This document shows positions 14,459-19,008 of a stretch of DNA of 19,008 bases, one piece after another. Under the pieces are notes generated by a model that was not told the DNA's origin, made no database searches, and saw nothing but the letters and a program-made list of their open reading frames with translations. This stretch comes from Methanosarcinales archaeon (GTDB lineage: Archaea; Halobacteriota; Syntropharchaeia; Alkanophagales; Methanospirareceae). Position 1 is the first letter of the stretch; every line of letters starts with the position of its first letter. Location of the stretch: NCBI GenBank assembly GCA_025464275.1, contig JAODGR010000049.1, forward strand, positions 18,413 through 37,420, in the 5' to 3' direction. The position numbers and the translations under genes were made by a program.

Positions 14459-14796
14459 TCTATACCCTCTTCCATTCCCTCCTCCCTCAACTCCTCCCTG
14501 CGTGTGTATTCTGTTACCAGCTCTGCTATTCGCACCATCAACTCCTCACTCACTTCGTTATTACATCTCCGTGCGTGCTCCCGCCACCGCTCTATCACCT
14601 CACCCTCCCTCTTCAGGTCTGTAACAGGCATCTTCAGCCGCAATTTCTCCTCCTTCGCCTGCTTCGCATATCTCATCCGCTGTATGAGCAGTTCAGCAAT
14701 GGCATCGTCTATCTCGTCTATCTTATTCCTTATCTCACGCAGTCTCCTTGCCCCTGCTCCTGCCCCTGCCTCTACCCCTGCCCCGGGCGACGACAT
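14455..14796 (-). CDS. Chorismate mutase (AroQ type, monofunctional)
   Basis: This enzyme converts chorismate to prephenate for phenylalanine and tyrosine. The 113-residue protein is one AroQ helical domain. The signature runs LREIRNKIDEIDDAIAELL (19-37), with Arg23 and Arg40, then Lys51, Asp60 and Arg63-Glu64, the positions that hold chorismate in the E. coli enzyme. No prephenate dehydrogenase or dehydratase domain is attached. Residues 5-17 are a Gly/Ala-rich tract from a GGGGCA-like repeat that is unlike the family. The C-terminus is a Glu/Arg-rich helix. No alternative in-frame start occurs between the ATG and the conserved part. A TATA-like stretch on the minus strand at 14821-14833 (TATTTTAG) would fit a near-leaderless transcript. 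Confidence 0.87.
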   Translation of the reverse strand: MSSPGAGVEAGAGAGARRLREIRNKIDEIDDAIAELLIQRMRYAKQAKEEKLRLKMPVTDLKREGEVIERWREHARRCNNEVSEELMVRIAELVTEYTRREELREEGMEEGIE

Positions 14797-14797
14797 C

Positions 14798-14817
14798 TTT
14801 ATATAAATTTATAAAAC
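14798..14817. promoter_or_regulatory. AT-rich TATA region between chorismate mutase and the MgtE-type gene
   Basis: TTTATATAAATTTATAAAAC contains TATA matches on both strands. Rightward, TTTATAAAA centred near 14812 predicts transcription start close to 14838, just before the leader frame that opens at 14842. Leftward, it lies too near the chorismate mutase ATG for a normal offset. Confidence 0.5.
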
Positions 14818-14841
14818 AGAGGACTAAAATAAGAAGAGAGG

Positions 14842-15255
14842 ATGAAGATGCCTCAGAAGGATAGCCGTGAAGAAGCAGAGCCTGAGCCGCCGAATAGGGA
14901 TGGAAATAGGAATAGAGGTGCTAATAATAGCAGTATGAGCATGTGCGGCTACGGCTACGGGGCTGAGCTCTGGAGAGGTATGGGAGATGAGAGAGGAGGT
15001 AGAGGGCGGTATGAGAATGGAGGATACAGGAATAAGCGAGCTAAGCGCGCTGAACATCCTCAGCCGTGCCTGTACCTCTATCTCCGCCTTCTTCCACGAC
15101 TTCTCCGATGTATTCAAGCAGGCACCCCTGTCGCTCCTATTCTGTACTCTCACTGGACTTCTCGCAGGATTCGGACTGAGCCAGATGCGGGGTGTGCTGC
15201 AACTGTTACCCGAGCTCATGATCCTCATTCCACCCGCGGTGGATATGCGCGGTAA
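14842..15255 (+). CDS. Putative leader frame (or frameshifted N-terminus) of the MgtE-type transporter
   Basis: The gap between the TATA region and the MgtE-type start holds a frame that opens at ATG 14842 (or 14848, which has GAGAGG six bases upstream). It overlaps the transporter gene in another frame and ends at 15255. Its first part is hydrophilic with an acidic-proline cluster, EEAEPEPP, at residues 10-17. The part beyond 14987 is probably only a shadow of the transporter gene. Three readings are possible: a regulatory upstream ORF; the true N-terminus of the transporter separated by a +1 frameshift or sequencing error; or non-coding leader. I cannot choose between them from one sequence. 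Confidence 0.25.
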   Translation: MKMPQKDSREEAEPEPPNRDGNRNRGANNSSMSMCGYGYGAELWRGMGDERGGRGRYENGGYRNKRAKRAEHPQPCLYLYLRLLPRLLRCIQAGTPVAPILYSHWTSRRIRTEPDAGCAATVTRAHDPHSTRGGYAR

Positions 15256-16291
15256 CGTCTACAGCGCGCTTGTATCCAGACTGGGGACATCCATGCATCT
15301 TGGTTTATTCTCCATGCGCATGAGAAGTGGGAGCGTGCTGTATCAAAATACACATTCCTCGCTCTCACTTACGCTCGCCCTCTCGGTCATCCTCGGGATC
15401 ATGGCGAGATTGGTCGCCTTCTCTTTCGGGATGTCCCGGATCTCTATCTACGGGTTCATATTCATCTCGGTAATCGGGGGTTTGCTCTCCGGGATAATCC
15501 TGCTTGGTATTTCCATCCTCATCTCCATCATCGGCTATCGGAGGAACTGGGACCTGGATAATGTATCATCACCGATAATAACCTCCACCGGCGATATAGT
15601 CACCATACCCTCGTTATTCCTGGCGACTCTGGTGCTATTGAAGTTCGAGCCGCCATGTAGCCTTAATCCTGTTATATCACCATCACCGGTCAAAGTGCTA
15701 TCGCTCCTCTTCATCTCCATAGCGGTTATCAATACGGCAATGGGTCTCAAGTCGCGTGATGAAGTGATAAGACGGATAATCAGGGAGAGTTTCCCCATGC
15801 TCATCGTCTGTGGTATCCTTGGCACCTTCGCAGGGCTGACCCTGGGCACGAGACTGGAGACCATGATTGCCATTCCCGCGATACTGGTGGCTATTCCTCC
15901 TTTCCTGGGTGCGAGTAATGCCCTGGGTGGCATATTAAGTGCGCGCTTCTCCTCTATGCTCCACATCGGTACCCTGAATCCGAGGTTATACCCCCCTAAA
16001 CTGGCGACCATGAATTTCATGGTCATGTACCTCCTTGCTGGATTCGTATACTCCATGGTCGGGATATTATCGGGCAGTATGGCTTCATCACTGTGCTTGA
16101 GACTTCTCACCATCTCCCTACTGGGCGGTCTTATATGCACCACGTTCCTCAATTTCGCATCTTATTACATCGCCATACTCTCGTTCAAGTTCGGATTGGA
16201 CCCGGACAATGATACCATCCCACTGATAACGAGCCTGACGGATGTGGTGGGTGTGCTGTGCCTCATATTTGCCATGTCAGTAGTTTTATAA
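14987..16291 (+). CDS. mgtE: MgtE/SLC41-type divalent cation transporter with two fused membrane domains
   Basis: This 434-residue membrane protein contains two tandem MgtE transmembrane domains, about 46-222 and 263-434, likely five helices each, and should carry Mg2+ or a related divalent ion. The repeats align by eye: LIPPAVDMRGNVYSALVSRLG (80-100) matches IPPFLGASNALGGILSARFS (303-322), and DLDNVSSPIITSTGD (189-203) matches DPDNDTIPLITSLTD (405-419). The conserved acidic residues of the latter pair correspond to the ion-binding site of bacterial MgtE. The cytosolic N and CBS domains that gate bacterial MgtE are absent, as in eukaryotic SLC41. The ATG at 14987 has GGAGAGG 8 nt upstream; an in-frame ATG at 15011 has GGAGGT 10 nt upstream and is a real alternative. 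No in-frame start exists further upstream before a stop. Confidence 0.88.
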   Translation: MREEVEGGMRMEDTGISELSALNILSRACTSISAFFHDFSDVFKQAPLSLLFCTLTGLLAGFGLSQMRGVLQLLPELMILIPPAVDMRGNVYSALVSRLGTSMHLGLFSMRMRSGSVLYQNTHSSLSLTLALSVILGIMARLVAFSFGMSRISIYGFIFISVIGGLLSGIILLGISILISIIGYRRNWDLDNVSSPIITSTGDIVTIPSLFLATLVLLKFEPPCSLNPVISPSPVKVLSLLFISIAVINTAMGLKSRDEVIRRIIRESFPMLIVCGILGTFAGLTLGTRLETMIAIPAILVAIPPFLGASNALGGILSARFSSMLHIGTLNPRLYPPKLATMNFMVMYLLAGFVYSMVGILSGSMASSLCLRLLTISLLGGLICTTFLNFASYYIAILSFKFGLDPDNDTIPLITSLTDVVGVLCLIFAMSVVL

Positions 16292-16300
16292 TTTATAAAT
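16284..16300 (+). promoter_or_regulatory. TATA box for the epimerase gene
   Basis: TTTTATAATTTATAAAT overlaps the stop codon of the transporter gene. Its second half, centred near 16296, predicts transcription start near 16322 and a leader of about 22 nt made mostly of the GAGGAAT repeats. This suggests the epimerase is transcribed separately from mgtE. Confidence 0.5.
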
Positions 16301-16324
16301 GAAGAGGGGGAATAAGTAGAGTTA

Positions 16325-16345
16325 GAGGAATGAGGAATGAGGAAT
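16325..16345 (+). repeat. GAGGAAT x3 tandem repeat at the epimerase start
   Basis: Three perfect 7-bp copies each carry a GAGG ribosome-binding-like core, and each is followed at its end by an ATG (16330, 16337, 16344). Because the unit is 7 bp, the three ATGs fall in three different frames. Only the last opens the epimerase frame. The first gives a five-codon ORF whose TGA overlaps that ATG. Confidence 0.8.
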
Positions 16346-17309
16346 GAAGATTCTGGTGACAGGTGGTGCGGGTTTTATCGGGTCGCATGTGCTCGATAGA
16401 CTGATGAGTGACAGACAAGGTCATGAGATAGTGGTTCTGGACAATTTAAGTACAGGTAACATTCGATTCTTGAGTCCATACATGGATATGGATGCCAATG
16501 TAGGAAACAGCTTTCAGTTTCATAAGATAGACCTCCTGGCTGATAATATAGTTGATTTTTTTGATGGTGTGGATGAGGTCTGGCATCTTGCAGCGAATCC
16601 AGAGGTGCGGATAGGAGCGGAAGATACAAGGGTCCATCTGGAGCAGAATGTGATAGCAACGCATCACGTGCTGGAAGCGATGAGGGCGAGAGGGGTGCGA
16701 CGGATGATATTCACATCCACCTCCACCGTCTATGGCGAGGCGGATAAACTACCCACACCCGAAGAATACCACACCAGACCCATATCGCTCTACGGTGCCT
16801 CGAAGCTTGCCTGTGAGGCTTTAATCTGTGCATACTGCCATACCTTTGAGATGCATGCCTGGATCTACCGGTTCGCGAATGTGGTGGGCAGGAGGTCATC
16901 GCACGGTGTAATTCATGACTTCATTGAGAAGATAAGGAGCAATCCGAGAGAGCTGGAGATCCTGGGTGACGGTAACCAGACGAAGTCGTATATTTACGTG
17001 GATGACTGTATTGAGGCGATGTTTACAGGTTTTAAAGATTCCAGTGCGGATAAAGTCCACATATTCAATATAGGCACGAGCGATACGATAAGTGTGAAAC
17101 GGATTGCAGAGATAGTGTGTGAGGAGATGCAGGTATCGCCGATGCCGGAATTCAAATTCACAGGTGGTAAAAGGGGATGGAGGGGTGATGTCCCCGTTAT
17201 GCTGCTTGATACTATGAAATTGAATAAACTGGGCTGGCGGCAGAGATACACCTCGGAAGAGGCGGTGAGGAAGGCAGCGGTGGATTTGATAGCCGATGGG
17301 ATGGAGTAG
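16344..17309 (+). CDS. NAD-dependent sugar-nucleotide epimerase/dehydratase (GalE-like extended SDR)
   Basis: This 321-residue extended short-chain dehydrogenase acts on nucleotide sugars, most likely as a UDP-glucose/UDP-galactose-type 4-epimerase. The Rossmann signature GGAGFIG (7-13) binds NAD. VVLDNLSTGN (30-39) follows the second strand, and HLAANPEV (81-88) is the usual HxAA turn. The catalytic set is Ser127/Thr128 in STSTVYGE, plus Tyr150 and Lys154 in YGASK. The substrate-side motif IYVDDCIEAM (about 217-226) and the C-terminal lobe are intact. It would feed surface polysaccharide or glycoprotein synthesis in the cytoplasm; no glycosyltransferases are adjacent, so the sugar is unknown. 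The gene ends 3 bp before the convergent Trm5-paralogue stop. Confidence 0.88.
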   Translation: MKILVTGGAGFIGSHVLDRLMSDRQGHEIVVLDNLSTGNIRFLSPYMDMDANVGNSFQFHKIDLLADNIVDFFDGVDEVWHLAANPEVRIGAEDTRVHLEQNVIATHHVLEAMRARGVRRMIFTSTSTVYGEADKLPTPEEYHTRPISLYGASKLACEALICAYCHTFEMHAWIYRFANVVGRRSSHGVIHDFIEKIRSNPRELEILGDGNQTKSYIYVDDCIEAMFTGFKDSSADKVHIFNIGTSDTISVKRIAEIVCEEMQVSPMPEFKFTGGKRGWRGDVPVMLLDTMKLNKLGWRQRYTSEEAVRKAAVDLIADGME

Positions 17310-17312
17310 AAA

Positions 17313-18209
17313 CTACCGGTTCCCCTTTTCTATTCTCAGGTCAAGAACCACGTGGTACGTCCGCGGTGCAACGGAGCGCACAATCCGTTTATCTTCTATC
17401 CTCATCTCCAGATTCCCGAAGGCGGAAGAGATGGTCTCCCTCGCCCTTTGAATGGGTACATTGAATAACTCCTCCCCACCCCTTTTCCTTCCCCGATGGA
17501 TATCGTAGTAATGGATGGTGCCAGAGCCCGTGGATTTCAGTGCTCGGACTGCCAGAGGCAGGAAATGATGCGCCCTCTCCGGCAACGGCATGAGTACACG
17601 GTCAGCGACGCCTTCCAGCCCCTTATCCATCAGCAGCTCATCACTCACATCGCCCATGACCGGTATCACCCGCCCTTCCATCCTGTTCAATCTCACATTC
17701 TCATCCATACATTCATACGCATACGGGTTCACATCTATGGAATAGACCTTCGCCTGTGGCTGCATCTTTGCTATAATGATGGAGTAACAGCCTACACCTG
17801 AGAACATGTTTATTATTGTCTCACCGGGCAGGACCTTCCGGGCGATACGCATCCGCTCGTAAGCCAGGCGTGGTGAGAAGAAGACGTGGCTCAGGTCTAC
17901 CTTAAAGATGCACCCGCTCTCCTTATGTGTGGTCTCCAGATTCTCATCGCCCCAGATCACCTCTATATCCCTCGTCCGGTAGAGCTCATCGGTATGTGCG
18001 TAGAGTGGAACTGCTGCAATGGTCCTCACACCCGGGAATAAGCTGTGCAACGCTTCACCTATGATTCTGCTCTTCGATTCCAGTTCAGGATGGATCTTTA
18101 TAATCAGGATGTCACCCACGATATCAAATGATTTTACCAGCTTCTTCTGCTCCTCTTCTGATAAGCCACGTAAACGTAAACTACTTAAAACCTCTTTTAT
18201 CCGCGCCAT
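17313..18209 (-). CDS. Trm5/Taw2-family methyltransferase paralogue
   Basis: This 298-residue class I AdoMet enzyme is related to the Trm5 encoded elsewhere in this window. Shared elements are the TTHKESGCIFKVDLSHVFF block (93-111), SPRLAYER (112-119), motif I NMFSGVGCYS (134-143), SIDVNPYA (157-164) and PERAHHFLP (210-218). It differs from that Trm5 at key places: NPRL has become SPRL, DMFAG has become NMFSG, and the active-site NLP has become PLP (Pro208 where Asn is expected). It could be a divergent Trm5, a Taw2-like wybutosine enzyme, or a methyltransferase with another target. The eukaryotic TYW2 wording of this motif is not seen. The ATG lies 29 bp inside the end of the upstream radical SAM gene, so co-expression is likely. 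No clear ribosome binding site is present. Confidence 0.8.
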   Translation of the reverse strand: MARIKEVLSSLRLRGLSEEEQKKLVKSFDIVGDILIIKIHPELESKSRIIGEALHSLFPGVRTIAAVPLYAHTDELYRTRDIEVIWGDENLETTHKESGCIFKVDLSHVFFSPRLAYERMRIARKVLPGETIINMFSGVGCYSIIIAKMQPQAKVYSIDVNPYAYECMDENVRLNRMEGRVIPVMGDVSDELLMDKGLEGVADRVLMPLPERAHHFLPLAVRALKSTGSGTIHYYDIHRGRKRGGEELFNVPIQRARETISSAFGNLEMRIEDKRIVRSVAPRTYHVVLDLRIEKGNR

Positions 18210-19008
18210 GAATGTTCCCGGTGGTGGAACTGGCGATGCCCGGGCGGGAGAATCGCCTTGTCAGGTCTTCCAGCTTCATGCGGTATTCAAAGTCATCACG
18301 TACGGGCTCCAGTTCGCGAATTATCTCCTCCCTCGACTTCGATTTCGCACGTGATAGCCATGAGATTCTATCTTCTTCCTGGTCCCTCATGGTTCGCCTC
18401 TTGATGGTGAGGTTCTGGTCAGGATAGACGGTTATCCATGTCTCCTGTGATGGTGGAGTGGGATATTCGCGATAGCAACTCCTGCTTATGATAGCATTGG
18501 GGAGGTATCTGGAGGCGAGTTTATGAGCCAGCTCCATCTCTTCTATGGTGGGACGTCTGCTCACCTTTTCAAATGCGAAGGTTGGCGCGAATGGATTTAG
18601 CCGGTACTTCATCTCCCGGTTCAATGAAGAGAGGAAGACCGCTATCTTCTCTATCTCTTCCGCTTCTACAATACCAGGTATATACACCGTTTGAATAAGC
18701 AATTCTATCCCGGTATCGTTCAGCAGTTCCACGGCTTTCAATACCGGCTTATTGCTCTTCCCGGTGTACCATCTGTGTATCTCTTCAGAGAAAGCCTTGA
18801 TGTCTATGTGCGCCTCAGTCAGACCAGAATCAACCAGGTCACTGGCATAGCTCTCATCTCGCCCTATCTCGTACCCATTGGACATCAATACTATCTCTTC
18901 AAATCCTCTCTCATTCAATCCTTTAACGAGTGCCAGGAGGAATTCCTTATCCAGAGTGGGCTCTCCACCGGTGATCATCGCCTTCCGGGGGAGCTCGCCA
19001 TAGTACCG
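18181..19008 (-). CDS. Radical SAM protein, PflA-like (partial, N-terminus beyond the window)
   Basis: The frame is open from the right edge for 275 codons to a TAG at 18181. Ten codons from the edge comes MITGGEPTLDKEFLL, whose GGEP binds AdoMet in radical SAM enzymes; the iron-sulfur cluster motif CxxxCxxC must lie beyond the edge. Later features match activating-enzyme-like members: LMSNGYEIG, HIDIKAFSEEIHRWYTGKSN and IQTVYIPGIVEAEEIE. The C-terminal 70 residues are charged and have lost the barrel pattern, suggesting an extra small domain. Only Cys167 of the short CYREYP segment is visible, so no second cluster motif is evident. The reaction is unknown. It overlaps the Trm5-like gene by 29 bp, which suggests a shared pathway such as RNA or protein modification. 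Confidence 0.8.
   Translation of the reverse strand, partial: RYYGELPRKAMITGGEPTLDKEFLLALVKGLNERGFEEIVLMSNGYEIGRDESYASDLVDSGLTEAHIDIKAFSEEIHRWYTGKSNKPVLKAVELLNDTGIELLIQTVYIPGIVEAEEIEKIAVFLSSLNREMKYRLNPFAPTFAFEKVSRRPTIEEMELAHKLASRYLPNAIISRSCYREYPTPPSQETWITVYPDQNLTIKRRTMRDQEEDRISWLSRAKSKSREEIIRELEPVRDDFEYRMKLEDLTRRFSRPGIASSTTGNIHGADKRGFK

Noticed and set aside
15535..16152. A 205-codon minus-strand frame opposite the MgtE-type gene
   Set aside because: It is antisense to the membrane domains. The length comes from codon bias of the transporter gene, and no domain is visible.
18181..19008. Radical SAM gene as Taw1 (wyosine synthesis)
   Set aside because: The visible part resembles pyruvate-formate-lyase-activating-type proteins rather than Taw1. 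The neighbouring Trm5-like gene alone does not justify that name.
1..19008. tRNA, rRNA, CRISPR, insertion sequence or integrated element
   Set aside because: No cloverleaf-like segment, repeat-spacer array, transposase or integrase frame, or attachment-like duplication was found. The longest gap between genes (about 190 bp at 14797-14986) is covered by the promoter and leader frame described.

Overview
The window looks like a chromosomal segment of a euryarchaeon from the methanogen, methane-oxidiser or Archaeoglobus side of the tree; an ANME-1-like archaeon is my best guess, but that is inference. The archaeal markers are Orc1/Cdc6, the ribosomal proteins eL8 (L7Ae), eS28 and eL24, Trm5-type tRNA methyltransferases, archaeal HMG-CoA synthase with its thiolase, and TATA boxes 20-30 bp ahead of inferred transcript starts. 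MfnA (methanofuran biosynthesis), bacterial-type GyrB and a multiheme cytochrome c narrow it further. Coding density is very high. Overlapping ATGA junctions and convergent gene ends with 3-21 bp gaps or short overlaps are common. No tRNA, rRNA, insertion sequence, CRISPR array or prophage is visible.

Layout. 1-994 (minus): signal peptidase I followed one base later by a cytochrome c gene that runs off the left edge. 1140-2288 (plus): mfnA. 2280-5374 (minus): gyrB then trm5, overlapping by 4 bp. 5477-6646 (plus): an isopropylmalate/isocitrate dehydrogenase-family enzyme with a Gln/Lys repeat insert. 6668-12787 (minus): a long co-directional block, read HMG-CoA synthase, thiolase, (own promoter) cdc6, L7Ae, S28e, L24e, HAD hydrolase, MoxR ATPase. 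12850-13971 (plus): an APH-fold kinase. 13988-14796 (minus): chorismate mutase and a GNAT acetyltransferase. 14842-16291 (plus): an MgtE-type transporter made of two fused membrane domains, preceded by an odd leader frame. 16344-17309 (plus): an NAD-dependent sugar-nucleotide epimerase. 17313-19008 (minus): a radical SAM enzyme (cut by the right edge) and a Trm5 paralogue that overlap by 29 bp.

Most genes are housekeeping: mevalonate pathway entry, methanofuran, m1G37 tRNA methylation, replication initiation, DNA supercoiling, ribosome, aromatic amino acids and magnesium transport. The less ordinary points are: the radical SAM/Trm5-paralogue pair, where the Trm5 copy has lost the Asn of its NLP motif; a leader frame with an acidic-proline start just ahead of the Mg2+ transporter; three ATGTTA repeats spaced exactly 24 bp apart in the cdc6 promoter; and a recurring habit of short in-frame simple-repeat expansions inside otherwise conserved enzymes. 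I do not see a clear new multi-gene defence or mobile system.
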